A DNA stretch of 40,000 nt from Candidatus Acetothermia bacterium (lineage in GTDB: Bacteria; Bipolaricaulota; Bipolaricaulia; RBG-16-55-9; DRXL01): the NCBI GenBank assembly GCA_022683945.1, contig JAJHSH010000019.1, forward strand, positions 1-40,000, given 5' to 3'. Below the pieces are notes generated by a model. That model saw nothing but the letters and a program-made list of their open reading frames with translations. It had not been told where the DNA came from and did not search any database. This document shows positions 16,752-24,566 of this stretch, piece by piece. The position numbers and the translations under genes were made by a program. Numbering within the stretch: the stretch's first letter is position 1; the number at the start of each line of letters is the position of its first letter.

Positions 16752-16781
16752 TTGCCAACAGGGCTGGTCAGATTATATCAT
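16752..16781 (+). promoter_or_regulatory. Promoter for the cupin-prenyltransferase-protease operon
   Basis: TTGCCA at 16752-16757 is followed after 18 bases by TATCAT (16776-16781), or after 16 bases by TATATC. It lies 60-90 bases before the cupin ATG. Confidence 0.5.
16772..16777 (-). promoter_or_regulatory. Perfect -10 element for the divergent DUF3105-argS operon
   Basis: TATAAT reads perfectly on the minus strand within the same AT-rich patch as the plus-strand -10. No good -35 is visible at 16-18 bases, so the assignment is tentative. If real, the two divergent promoters overlap and their polymerases would exclude each other. Confidence 0.4.
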
Positions 16782-16839
16782 AGAGCGTACGGTGCTCACT
16801 AATAAGAGTACCAATAAGAGCAAGAGAAGGAGGCCGACA

Positions 16840-17226
16840 ATGGCGGAGTACGCTCAGATTTTGCAATTGGCCGATCAATCTTGGGAGAAGGGGATCTCCC
16901 CGACGATTACACAAAAACCGATGTGGACGCGCGCCGACTCCAACTCGCACGCGCAGATGATGCTGGTGAAGATGGCTCCGGGAGGGACCTCGCCGGCCCA
17001 TCGCCATCCCCACCCCCAGCTCTTCTATGTGATCTCCGGGATGGGGATCGCACGACTTGACGGGGTCGAGCACAAACTCAAAGCGGGTTCGGTCGTGCGC
17101 GTGTTCAACGGCGAGCTGCACGATTTCGTCAACACGGGGAGCGAAGAACTCGTGATGATCGAGGTGCAGATCTTTGATATCAAGATTGATTTAAAGAGAG
17201 TCTTGGAGCAAACGAAACAGCTATGA
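16840..17226 (+). CDS. Small cupin-domain protein
   Basis: The 128-residue single-domain cupin has motif 1 GGTSPAHRHPHPQLFYVISG (metal ligands H54, H56 and possibly H58; Q60 stands where many cupins have Glu) and motif 2 GSVVRVFNGELHDFVN (H94). Cupin barrels bind a metal and serve as dioxygenases, isomerases or sensors; the substrate is not predictable here. ATG 16840 is chosen because AGGAGG lies 6 bases upstream; the longer open frame from 16732 crosses the promoter. The stop overlaps the prenyltransferase start in ATGA, so the two are translationally coupled, which hints at a link to quinone metabolism (inference). Confidence 0.85.
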   Translation: MAEYAQILQLADQSWEKGISPTITQKPMWTRADSNSHAQMMLVKMAPGGTSPAHRHPHPQLFYVISGMGIARLDGVEHKLKAGSVVRVFNGELHDFVNTGSEELVMIEVQIFDIKIDLKRVLEQTKQL

Positions 17227-18116
17227 ACCCACAGATTTGGTTCTTAGCCACGCGGCCGTGGTCGTTCTCCATGACGGCGATCTCGGTGGGCGTAGGCGGA
17301 GCGCTCGCAGCGCTCCATAAGACTTTCGATCTCTGGCTCTTTCTCGTGACGCTCCTGGGCGCGATAGCCGTACACGCCGCGACTAATCTTATTAATGACT
17401 ATTTTGACTATAAGCGCGGCGTAGATCGTCCGGGGGCGCCGACGACCCTCTATCGGCCACATCCGTTGGTTCAGGGGCTGATCGCGCCGAACGCCGTACT
17501 AAAAGTCAGTCTGGGGCTTTATCTGTTGGCAGCGCTGGCCGCGTTCTATCTGCTCTGGGTCACGGGACCAGTGCTGCTGGGCTTTATCTTAGTAGGACTG
17601 CTGGCGAGCTTCTTTTATACGGCTGATCCCGTGAGATACAAATATATCGCGCTGGGCGAGCTCTCTGTTTTTTTGATGTGGGGCCCGCTGATGATCGGCG
17701 GCGCGTACTTCGTCCAGACGGGAGAGCTCTCCCTGCAAGCGGTCGCCATCTCGATCCCCTTTGGGGTCTTAGTAGCCCTGGTGCTCTTAGCGAACAATCT
17801 CCGTGACATCGAGTACGACGGCAGCGTCGGGATTAAAACTTTAGGGACGCTCTTGGGAGAAGCGAACACGATGCGACTCTATCAGATATTGGCCGTGCTG
17901 GCCTATCTGGCGGTCGTCGTTCTGGTAGTGCTGAGAATCTTGAGCCCCTGGGGGCTTTTGGTCTTCTTATCGGCTCCCTTGGCTCTTAATCTCATCAAAA
18001 CGCTGCAGCGCGAGATCCCCAAAGATGCCGACGCGCGCACGGCCCAGATCGACACGCTCTTCGGGATATTTCTTATCCTATCACTTATTCTGGAGAAGCT
18101 GCTCCCCCTGCTATGA
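17223..18116 (+). CDS. menA: UbiA-family prenyltransferase, probably 1,4-dihydroxy-2-naphthoate polyprenyltransferase (MenA-like)
   Basis: The 297-residue integral membrane protein has eight to nine hydrophobic helices and the two Asp-rich motifs that bind Mg-prenyl diphosphate: NLINDYFDYKRGVD (N55, D59, D62, D68) and NNLRDIEYD (N192, D195, D199). The pattern RPWSFSMTAISVGVGGA at the N-terminus and GIKTLGTLLGEANTMRLY after motif 2 is characteristic of MenA, which attaches the isoprenoid tail to DHNA in menaquinone synthesis. Other UbiA enzymes cannot be excluded without other men genes in view. The start ATG overlaps the cupin stop, and its own stop overlaps the next start, both as ATGA. Confidence 0.88.
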   Translation: MNPQIWFLATRPWSFSMTAISVGVGGALAALHKTFDLWLFLVTLLGAIAVHAATNLINDYFDYKRGVDRPGAPTTLYRPHPLVQGLIAPNAVLKVSLGLYLLAALAAFYLLWVTGPVLLGFILVGLLASFFYTADPVRYKYIALGELSVFLMWGPLMIGGAYFVQTGELSLQAVAISIPFGVLVALVLLANNLRDIEYDGSVGIKTLGTLLGEANTMRLYQILAVLAYLAVVVLVVLRILSPWGLLVFLSAPLALNLIKTLQREIPKDADARTAQIDTLFGIFLILSLILEKLLPLL

Positions 18117-18736
18117 GCGAACACCGTGAGCGGATCCCCGTAGGCGCGGCTCTCGTTGCTGTCTTTGCGCTCTGGTACTTTGTCTTCCAGACGGATCTGT
18201 GGAACTTCTGGTTCAGACTCTCGCTCTCGGTGGCTCTCTTAGCGCTCATCGCCCTCTGGCAGATGCCCGAGCGCGCGACGCTCTTTCGCTTTAGAGCGCC
18301 AGATATTCTCTGGGGTGCTCTCTCAGCCATGGTGCTCTACGTGATTTTCTGGATGGGAGAGTCTGTCGCAACGACGCTCTTGCCCTTCGCCGCAGAGCAG
18401 ATTAGCTCTGTCTATGCCCAAAAGACCCAGATCGATCTTTGGCTGATCGCATTGCTCTTGGTCTTCGTAGTGGGGCCGGGCGAGGAGATCTTCTGGCGGG
18501 CGTTCGTGCAGAAAAAACTCTGTGAGCGCTGGGGCGATCTCACGGGTTGGCTTGTGACTACAGCGATCTACGCGCTGGTACACGTATGGACGCTCAATCC
18601 CATGCTCATCGGCGCGGCCGCTATCGCCGGGCTCTTCTGGGGAGCGCTCTATCTCTATCGCAGAAGTCTTGTAACGGTGATGGTCTCGCACGCGCTCTGG
18701 GATCTGATGATCTTCGTTTTATGGCCGCTGAGTTGA
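18113..18736 (+). CDS. CPBP-family intramembrane glutamic/metalloprotease
   Basis: The 207-residue membrane protein has about six hydrophobic segments and the CPBP (CAAX protease and bacteriocin-processing, formerly Abi) motifs: EEIFWRAF (E124, E125, R129), H157 in ALVHVWT and H193 in VSHALWD. Members cleave substrates inside membranes or process peptides. Its coupling by ATGA to a UbiA prenyltransferase is notable because eukaryotic relatives (Rce1) act on prenylated proteins, but a direct functional link is speculation. It is the last gene of the three-gene operon. Confidence 0.88.
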   Translation: MSEHRERIPVGAALVAVFALWYFVFQTDLWNFWFRLSLSVALLALIALWQMPERATLFRFRAPDILWGALSAMVLYVIFWMGESVATTLLPFAAEQISSVYAQKTQIDLWLIALLLVFVVGPGEEIFWRAFVQKKLCERWGDLTGWLVTTAIYALVHVWTLNPMLIGAAAIAGLFWGALYLYRRSLVTVMVSHALWDLMIFVLWPLS

Positions 18737-18805
18737 TCTATGTCAGTTCGCCGACTGATCTATATCGTAGCGTTAGCTGGAAATAAGCGTTTACACTATA
18801 GAAGA

Positions 18806-18872
18806 CCCTCACCCCGGCCTTCGGCCACCCCTCTCCCGTCTTGACGGACGGGAGAGGGGCTGGGGGTGAGGG
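18806..18872. repeat. Interspersed palindromic repeat, family 1, copy R5
   Basis: A complete copy bounded by CCCTCACCCC and GGGGGTGAGGG with internal CCCCTCTCCCGTC / GACGGGAGAGGGG. It sits just 24 bases before the transhydrogenase alpha-subunit start, in its 5' untranslated region. The remaining 18737-18805 holds no gene. Confidence 0.8.
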
Positions 18873-18896
18873 CGGGGAACTTAGGAGGTAAACTCG

Positions 18897-19997
18897 ATGA
18901 AATTCGCAGTGCCAAAAGAGACCGCCCCGCACGAGCGCCGCGTCGCCCTGACGCCGGAGACGGTGGGGAAGCTCGCTAAAGCCGGGCAGACGGTCGCGAT
19001 CGAATCCCAAGCCGGCGCAGGCGCGGCCTGTCCCGATCGCGACTACGAGGCCGCCGGCGCAAAAATTATCACCGAAGCCAAAGCGCTCTGGAGTGAAGCA
19101 GAGATCGTGCTCAAAATCCAGAAGCCCACTCCCCAAGAGATCGCGCTCCTGCGCGAGGGGGCAGTGCTCATCGGGCTCTTGCAGCCGTTGATCCATCCCG
19201 AACTCGTCCAGCAATTGGCGCAGCGGCGCGTGACGGCGTTCAGCTTAGATATGATCCCGCGCATCACGCGCGCGCAGACGATGGACGTGCTCTCGTCGCA
19301 GTCCACCGTGGCGGGCTATAAAGCCGTCTTGTTAGCCTCGCAGTTTCTGCCCAAATTCTTTCCGATGCTCTCCACGGCCGCGGGAACGATTGCGCCGGCA
19401 AAGGTCTTCGTTATCGGCGCGGGCGTGGCCGGACTCCAAGCCATTGCGACGGCGCGGCGCTTGGGCGCGCTCGTTCAGGCTTTCGACGTGCGTCCGGCCG
19501 TCAAACAAGAGGTCGAGAGCTTGGGCGCTAAGTTCGTGGGCTTAGCTCTCGAAGAGGCCGCTGATAAATCCGGCTATGCCAAAGAGCTCAGCGAAGAGCA
19601 CAAACAGCAAGAGCGCGAGCTGATCGCCAAGCACGTCAAAGAATCTGACGTTGTGATCACCACGGCGCTCGTCCCCGGCAAGCGGGCTCCGTTGCTCATC
19701 ACCAAAGAGATGGTCACCCCGATGAAGCCGGGCTCAGTGATTATAGACTTGGCCGCCGAGCAGGGCGGCAATTGCGAACTGACCCGAGCGGGTCAAGAGA
19801 CCCATACAAACGGGGTCACGGTTCTGGGGCCGGTCAATCTGCCCAGCCAGATGAGTTTTCATGCCAGTCAGATGTTTTCGCGCAATATGCACGCGTTCTT
19901 GCACCTGCTCCTCACCAAAGAAGGCAAATTAAATCTAGACTTCAACGACGAAATCATCAAGGGCAGCTGTGTCACCCATGAAGGGAAGGTTTTATGA
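18897..19997 (+). CDS. pntAA: NAD(P) transhydrogenase subunit alpha, part 1 (soluble NAD(H)-binding)
   Basis: The 366-residue domain-I subunit of the proton-translocating transhydrogenase resembles alanine dehydrogenase. It has the N-terminal KFAVPKETAPHERRVALTPETV, the loop QSTVAGYKAVLLA, the Rossmann motif VFVIGAGVAGLQAIATARRLGA and ITTALVPGKRAPLLI. It binds NAD(H) on the cytoplasmic face. AGGAGGT 7 bases upstream fixes the start. The stop overlaps the pntAB start in ATGA. The split of alpha into two genes is the arrangement seen in Rhodospirillum-type enzymes. Confidence 0.95.
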   Translation: MKFAVPKETAPHERRVALTPETVGKLAKAGQTVAIESQAGAGAACPDRDYEAAGAKIITEAKALWSEAEIVLKIQKPTPQEIALLREGAVLIGLLQPLIHPELVQQLAQRRVTAFSLDMIPRITRAQTMDVLSSQSTVAGYKAVLLASQFLPKFFPMLSTAAGTIAPAKVFVIGAGVAGLQAIATARRLGALVQAFDVRPAVKQEVESLGAKFVGLALEEAADKSGYAKELSEEHKQQERELIAKHVKESDVVITTALVPGKRAPLLITKEMVTPMKPGSVIIDLAAEQGGNCELTRAGQETHTNGVTVLGPVNLPSQMSFHASQMFSRNMHAFLHLLLTKEGKLNLDFNDEIIKGSCVTHEGKVL

Positions 19998-20287
19998 CAC
20001 CAGAACTCTTGTCAGCGCTCTATATCTTCGTCCTCGCGATGTTCTTAGGCTTTGCAGTCATCACCAAAGTCCCGCCGCTCTTGCACACGCCGCTGATGTC
20101 CGGCTCCAACGCGATCTCCGGGGTCACGGTTCTGGCGGCGCTCTTGGTCACGGGCTCGCAACAAGGGCCGCTGCAGACGATTTTAGGCGTGATCGCCGTC
20201 GCGCTGGCCATGACCAACGTCGTGGGCGGCTATTTGGTCACCGACAGAATGCTCCAGATGTTCAAGAAGAAACCGGGTGAGAAATAA
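19994..20287 (+). CDS. pntAB: NAD(P) transhydrogenase subunit alpha, part 2 (membrane)
   Basis: The 97-residue protein has three hydrophobic helices (ALYIFVLAMFLGFAVI, NAISGVTVLAALLVTG, LGVIAVALAMTNVVGGYLVTDRML). It forms the small membrane part of domain II together with the beta subunit. VPPLLHTPLMSGSNAISG and NVVGGYLVTDRML are strongly conserved in the family. It overlaps the genes on both sides by 4 and 1 bases. Confidence 0.95.
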   Translation: MTPELLSALYIFVLAMFLGFAVITKVPPLLHTPLMSGSNAISGVTVLAALLVTGSQQGPLQTILGVIAVALAMTNVVGGYLVTDRMLQMFKKKPGEK

Positions 20288-21681
20288 TGACCGCAAGAGA
20301 GATCTTCATCGCGTTGGCGTATATGATCGCGGCGGCGTGCTTTGTCGTTGGGCTGATCTGGCTGCAGACGCCCAAGCGCGCCCGCGCCGGCAATATCCTC
20401 TCGGCCTTGGGGATGCTCTTGGCCGTCATCGCTACGCTGCTAGCTAAAGAGATCGTTGACTATTCCATGATCGTGCTGGGAATAGTGATTGGAACAGCAG
20501 CCGGCGCGTGGATGGCCCGCACGGTGCCCATGACCGGGATGCCTCAGATGGTGGGCTTGTTGAACGGCTTCGGCGGCGCGGCTTCGGCGTTGATCGCCGC
20601 GGCCGAATATTTTCACTATGCCGCCGGGAAGGGACCGGCGCTCGATCTGACTATCGCGATCTTGCTCACCATGCTCATCGGCGCGGTCACCTTCTCCGGC
20701 AGCATGATCGCCGCGGGCAAGCTCCAGGGCGTCGTGAACGAGCGTGCCGTGACGTATCCGTTCCAGCAGCCGATCAATCTCATTCTGGCCCTGACGATTC
20801 TTGCTACGGGCGCTTATCTCGTGATAGATTTCGCTCATCCTTGGGTCTTTGGGTATTTTATCGTCGCGTCGCTGGTGCTGGGGGTGCTCTTCACCATTCC
20901 CATCGGCGGAGCCGATATGCCCGTGATCATCTGTCTGTTGAACTCTTTTTCGGGATTGGCCGCGGCCATGGCCGGCTTCGTCGTCAAGAACAATGCGCTC
21001 ATCATCAGCGGGTCGCTCGTCGGCGCTTCGGGGATCATTCTCACCCAAATTATGTGCTGGGCGATGAACCGCTCGATTGGAAACGTGCTCTTCAGTGCTT
21101 TCGGCGCTACGGTGACCGCCGGCGCGGGGGGCAAGAGCGCCGCGGGCAAGACGGTCAAGCCCATCCAAGCCGACGAAGCGGCGATCTTGCTGGCCTACGC
21201 GCAATTGGTCATCATCGTCCCCGGCTATGGCATGGCCGTCTCGCAAGCGCAGCACGCCGTGCGACAGTTGGCCGACGAGCTGGGCAAGCGCAGTGTCGCT
21301 GTGAAATATGCAATCCATCCCGTTGCCGGTCGTATGCCCGGCCATATGAACGTCCTGCTGGCCGAAGCCAATGTCCCTTACGATCAGCTCTACGATATGG
21401 ATCAAATCAACGACGAATTCCAACGGGCGGACGTAGCTATTGTTCTGGGAGCCAACGATGTAGTGAACCCCGCGGCGCGCTACGACAAGAGCAGTCCGAT
21501 CTATGGGATGCCGATTCTCAACACCGATCACGCTAAGAATATCATCGTGATGAAGCGCAGCATGAACCCCGGCTTTGCGGGCATCGAAAACGAGCTCTTC
21601 TATCACGATAAGACGAGAATGCTCTTCGGCGATGCCAAAGAGTCGCTCACCAAACTGATCAACGAAGTGAAGAGCGTATAA
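20287..21681 (+). CDS. pntB: NAD(P) transhydrogenase subunit beta
   Basis: The 464-residue subunit has about nine transmembrane helices (residues 1-270) and the C-terminal NADP(H)-binding domain III (about 285-464) with IIVPGYGMAVSQAQ, IHPVAGRMPGHMNVLLAEANVPY, VLGANDVVNPAA and MKRSMNPGFAGIENELF. With the two alpha parts it couples hydride transfer from NADH to NADP+ to proton entry, supplying NADPH. The start overlaps the pntAB stop as TAATG. Length is typical. Confidence 0.96.
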   Translation: MTAREIFIALAYMIAAACFVVGLIWLQTPKRARAGNILSALGMLLAVIATLLAKEIVDYSMIVLGIVIGTAAGAWMARTVPMTGMPQMVGLLNGFGGAASALIAAAEYFHYAAGKGPALDLTIAILLTMLIGAVTFSGSMIAAGKLQGVVNERAVTYPFQQPINLILALTILATGAYLVIDFAHPWVFGYFIVASLVLGVLFTIPIGGADMPVIICLLNSFSGLAAAMAGFVVKNNALIISGSLVGASGIILTQIMCWAMNRSIGNVLFSAFGATVTAGAGGKSAAGKTVKPIQADEAAILLAYAQLVIIVPGYGMAVSQAQHAVRQLADELGKRSVAVKYAIHPVAGRMPGHMNVLLAEANVPYDQLYDMDQINDEFQRADVAIVLGANDVVNPAARYDKSSPIYGMPILNTDHAKNIIVMKRSMNPGFAGIENELFYHDKTRMLFGDAKESLTKLINEVKSV

Positions 21682-21699
21682 TATGCTGTCGCCTTTGCG

Positions 21700-21805
21700 C
21701 CGGTGGATGAATCCACCGGCTTAGCAGCTGAAAGCGTGCTCAAGCACGCTCACAGCCCGCTTGAGCGGGCTTCCATCTGCTGAGCCGGATGCTTGAGCAT
21801 CCGGC
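21700..21805. repeat. Hairpin-cluster repeat, family 2, copy A
   Basis: Four perfect short hairpins with 2-base loops follow one another: CCGGTGGAT/ATCCACCGG (21700-21719), AGCGTGCT/AGCACGCT (21733-21750), AGCCCGCT/AGCGGGCT (21754-21771) and GCCGGATGCT/AGCATCCGGC (21784-21805). Linkers such as GCTTCCATCTG and TGAGCCGG recur in copy B. It follows pntB by 18 bases and may also terminate or stabilise its mRNA. Confidence 0.75.
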
Positions 21806-21829
21806 GGCTTGAGTGACATGCCGCATTTT

Positions 21830-21859
21830 TTGAACCCCCGCTGCGCTTTTTGTTAAAAT
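21830..21859 (+). promoter_or_regulatory. Extended -10 promoter for acyl-CoA dehydrogenase, predicted leaderless
   Basis: TTGAAC (21830-21835), an 18-base spacer ending in TGT, and TAAAAT (21854-21859) form a promoter whose start point falls on or next to the ATG at 21866. Only 6 bases separate the -10 from the start codon and there is no ribosome binding site. Confidence 0.6.
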
Positions 21860-21865
21860 ATATTT

Positions 21866-23008
21866 ATGGACTACCCATTTGCCGAAGAGCATCGGATCTT
21901 CCGTCGCGCGGTGCGACGCTTCGTCGAAGAAGAACTGAACCCCCACGTACCAGAATGGGAGGCCGCCGGGATCTTCCCCAAAGAGATCTATAAGAGAATG
22001 GGCGATCTGGGTTTCTTGGGGATTCGCTATCCCACAGAGTACGGGGGAGCGAATGCCGATATCTGGTCTGCTGTTGTTTTCTGGGAGGAGCTGGGGCGCT
22101 GCCGCTCGCGGGGCTTAACTATGAGCGTATTAGTTCATACAGATATGAGCTCGCCCTATTTAGCTCAATGGGGAAGCAGTTCGCTCAAAGAGAAGTATCT
22201 GCCCGCGATGATCGCCGGCGAGAAAGTCGGCGCGATTGCGCTCACCGAGCCCGGCGGCGGCTCCGACTTAAGTCGCATTCGCACCATCGCGAAGAAAAGG
22301 GGCGCTCACTATATCTTGAACGGCAGCAAGACGTTTATTACTAATGCGCTCAACGCCGATCTCTTCTTCACGCTCTGCAAGACCGATCCCACCGCCGGCG
22401 CGCGCGGATTTTCTATGCTCATTGTGGAAAAGGGCGCGCGCGGATTTGAGGTGCGCAAGCTCTCCAAAAAATTGGGAATGCACGCCTCCGATTGGGGCGA
22501 ACTCTCGTTTGAGAACTGCGCCGTCCCCGCAGAGAATCTCATCGGCGAAGAGCATCAGGGGTTTTATTATTCGATGCAGGGTCTGCAGAACGAGCGCTTC
22601 GCCGCTTGCGTCTCGTTTATTGCTTCGACCCAGCAAGCGATCGAAGACGCTATCAAATACGCCCAAGAGCGCGAAGTCTTCGGCCAGAGACTCTCAGAGC
22701 TGCAAATCACCAGACACAAATTAGCCAAAGCGCAGACCAAGGTCGAAGCCGCGCGACAGTTGCTCTATCACACGGCGCGACTGATCGAGCACAGCGCCGA
22801 TGTCACGAAAGAAGTCTCGATGTGCAAAGCATTTTGCGCCGATGTCGCTTGTGAAGTCGCCGACGAGTCTCTCCAGATTCACGGCGGCTACGGCTACACC
22901 GATGAGTACGATATTTCTAGATTTTATAGGGATATTCGACTCTGGAAGATCGGCGCGGGCACGACCGAAGTGATGTACGAGATTATCGCTAAGAGAATGG
23001 GGATCTGA
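21866..23008 (+). CDS. Acyl-CoA dehydrogenase
   Basis: The 380-residue flavoprotein has the three ACAD domains: helical N-terminal (1-115), beta domain with IALTEPGGGSDLSRIRT and ILNGSKTFITNA (125-220), and C-terminal helical domain with QEREVFGQRL and LQIHGGYGYTDEYDISRFYRDIRLWKIGAGTTEVMYEIIAKRMG. It oxidises an acyl-CoA to the enoyl-CoA with FAD, passing electrons to ETF. The usual catalytic Glu of the C-terminal IYEGT motif is A364 here; the Glu in GLQNER (E243) fits the alternative base position known in long-chain and isovaleryl-CoA dehydrogenases. Chain length is not predictable. The gene stands alone: no ETF or other beta-oxidation genes are in the window. Confidence 0.92.
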   Translation: MDYPFAEEHRIFRRAVRRFVEEELNPHVPEWEAAGIFPKEIYKRMGDLGFLGIRYPTEYGGANADIWSAVVFWEELGRCRSRGLTMSVLVHTDMSSPYLAQWGSSSLKEKYLPAMIAGEKVGAIALTEPGGGSDLSRIRTIAKKRGAHYILNGSKTFITNALNADLFFTLCKTDPTAGARGFSMLIVEKGARGFEVRKLSKKLGMHASDWGELSFENCAVPAENLIGEEHQGFYYSMQGLQNERFAACVSFIASTQQAIEDAIKYAQEREVFGQRLSELQITRHKLAKAQTKVEAARQLLYHTARLIEHSADVTKEVSMCKAFCADVACEVADESLQIHGGYGYTDEYDISRFYRDIRLWKIGAGTTEVMYEIIAKRMGI

Positions 23009-23054
23009 CCCTCACCCTGCACCCTCTCCCTATCAGGGAGAGGGACGGGGTGAG
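23009..23054. repeat. Interspersed palindromic repeat, family 1, copy R6
   Basis: CCCTCACCC and GGGGTGAG flank CCCTCTCCC TAT CAGGGAGAGGG. It begins on the base after the acyl-CoA dehydrogenase stop and ends 9 bases before the end of the convergent gene, so it may serve as a shared transcript end although no T-run is present. Confidence 0.75.
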
Positions 23055-23063
23055 CGTCAAAAA

Positions 23064-23786
23064 TTACGGATCCATCTTCACCGTCGAAACGATCTCCCCT
23101 GAGATCGTCCACTCGGTCTGGCTGAGCACGGTCAGCTGCCAGCGCACTATAACGGTTCCCTCTAACGGCCAGTCGCGCGGATCGTGGCGCCTCTGATGAT
23201 ATTTCACATCGGCACCCACCAGCGCGCCATGCTCCAAGACCCCGACAATATGCTCCTTCATAAACGTCGCTGCGAGCGAGAAGCCCTCTGTAGGATCGCC
23301 TACGGTGTTCAGCGCTTCGGAGACGGCATTTATATGGATATGCCCGTGCGCGTCGCCGCTTTTGGGGTCGAGCTTCATATGCGCAGAAGCTCTGCCGAAG
23401 CGCCTCAAGTCATAGCGCCCTTCGATCATAAAGGGGCTTTGAAAGATGGTCACCGCCGGCAGATGCGCCAAGAGGCGCGCCGGGACGAGCCCACCGAATA
23501 CAATACGGCCCGCCGCACGCCGCAGATCATAGCCCATTAAAGTCAGCCTATTCAGATCCCCGGAGAGATAGGCCGCGCCCTTAAAACTATAGATCTTCGC
23601 GCTGCCGGAGGTGCGCCCGGGCTCCAACTGAAGAGTGTAGCTCACGGCGTACGGAGTATCGTGCAAGAAGACCATCTGCGCCAGCGTGAGCGTTCGCGCG
23701 CCCTCTCCGGCCAGACCCTGCCCACCCACCACTCCCATTGCCAGAAGAACCGAGAAAATCACGACCCGCCAAAGACGAACGGTCAT
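23064..23786 (-). CDS. Predicted exported protein of unknown function
   Basis: The 240-residue protein starts at ATG 23786, which has AAGGAGG 9 bases upstream; earlier in-frame starts lie on or before this site. A signal peptide (TVRLWRVVIFSVLLAMGVVGGQGLAG) is followed by a soluble region rich in beta-prone segments (AYLSGDLNRLTLMGYDLRRAAGRIVFGGL, residues about 70-100). The C-terminal half (GTVIVRWQLTVLSQTEWTISGEIVSTVKMDP) is also strand-rich. I recognise no family. It is downstream of, and probably co-transcribed with, another exported protein 70 bases away. Confidence 0.75.
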   Translation of the reverse strand: MTVRLWRVVIFSVLLAMGVVGGQGLAGEGARTLTLAQMVFLHDTPYAVSYTLQLEPGRTSGSAKIYSFKGAAYLSGDLNRLTLMGYDLRRAAGRIVFGGLVPARLLAHLPAVTIFQSPFMIEGRYDLRRFGRASAHMKLDPKSGDAHGHIHINAVSEALNTVGDPTEGFSLAATFMKEHIVGVLEHGALVGADVKYHQRRHDPRDWPLEGTVIVRWQLTVLSQTEWTISGEIVSTVKMDP

Positions 23787-23855
23787 AGAGAGCATCCTCC
23801 TTCGTAGTTTTGCTGCTGTCAACTATTCTACTCGATTTTCTTGGAGCGCACACGC

Positions 23856-24389
23856 TTAAAACCACAGCGAGATCAACGGGACCTGCCAACTGAAATCCAT
23901 AGCTTTGCTCTGGGGTCTCTTCATCTTGGCTCCCCACTGATAGCCGACCGTCGCTACGAGCGCCGGCACCGTCGGCAGGGCGACAATGGGAAAAGCAGTA
24001 GCAGTGATGAACCAGATGCCGCTGGCCATATAAGCAACGACGATATTCCCTTCGATTCCGTGCAGAGCCCCAAAGATGGCTACTCCGGCTAAGGCTCCCG
24101 CGGCCCGCCCCAGATTGATCACCAGAAACGCCGGCTCTCTCGTCCAGCCCCTGACCGGCAGGTGCAACAAGAGATGCGAAGGCTCCAGAAAGAGACAGAA
24201 GCTCTCGATCTGAGCGCACGCTGCGGCCAAGACCCCCAGCCCCAAGACGCCACCGGCGATCTCGCCGACCACGCCTGAAGCAAACTGCGCCACCCAGAGA
24301 TCACCGGGACGGGGCGCACGCGCCTGCGCCAGCGCCGAAGATTCCCAAAAGAGCAGAGCAAGAACGACCCCTACTAAGATCTTTTTCAT
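23856..24389 (-). CDS. Predicted exported/outer-membrane-like protein of unknown function
   Basis: The 177-residue protein starts at ATG 24389 with AGGAGG 9 bases upstream and carries a clean signal peptide (MKKILVGVVLALLFWESSALAQA). The mature part is glycine- and alanine-rich with weakly hydrophobic stretches (GVVGEIAGGVLGLGVLAAA; LGRAAGALAGVAIFGALHG) and ends with an aromatic residue in VPLISLWF, as many outer-membrane proteins do. No family is recognised. It forms a likely two-gene unit with the exported protein downstream. Confidence 0.7.
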   Translation of the reverse strand: MKKILVGVVLALLFWESSALAQARAPRPGDLWVAQFASGVVGEIAGGVLGLGVLAAACAQIESFCLFLEPSHLLLHLPVRGWTREPAFLVINLGRAAGALAGVAIFGALHGIEGNIVVAYMASGIWFITATAFPIVALPTVPALVATVGYQWGAKMKRPQSKAMDFSWQVPLISLWF

Positions 24390-24533
24390 CGCTGCGTTCC
24401 TCCTGCCTTGCTGGGCTTTTAACCCTAAGTAAAAACCTATCAGACTATTAGGGATTCTGTCGGTAATCTTCAGTACACTCAGAGTTCATTCTACCGGCTT
24501 TGCTTGCGAGATGTCGCTCTTCTAGCGATTCAC

Positions 24534-24555
24534 TTTGTCAATATATATTGACAAA
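24534..24555. promoter_or_regulatory. Perfect 22-bp palindrome upstream of PEP synthase (probable operator)
   Basis: The half-site TTTGTCAATAT (24534-24544) is followed directly by its exact reverse complement (24545-24555). The centre is about 58 bases before the predicted start point, a position typical for an activator of the CRP/FNR type. A second, imperfect copy (CACTTTGTTAAATAT) begins 44 bases downstream and overlaps the -35/-10 spacer. Confidence 0.6.
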
Positions 24556-24566
24556 ACACTTGACTC

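Noticed and set aside
20440..21606. A 388-codon minus-strand frame opposite pntB, and a 342-codon plus-strand frame within it
   Set aside because: pntB is complete with all family motifs; the other frames are overlaps without motifs.
9345..23054. CRISPR array reading of the family 1 repeats
   Set aside because: Copies are scattered over 13 kb, palindromic and variable in length, with no regular spacers and no cas genes.
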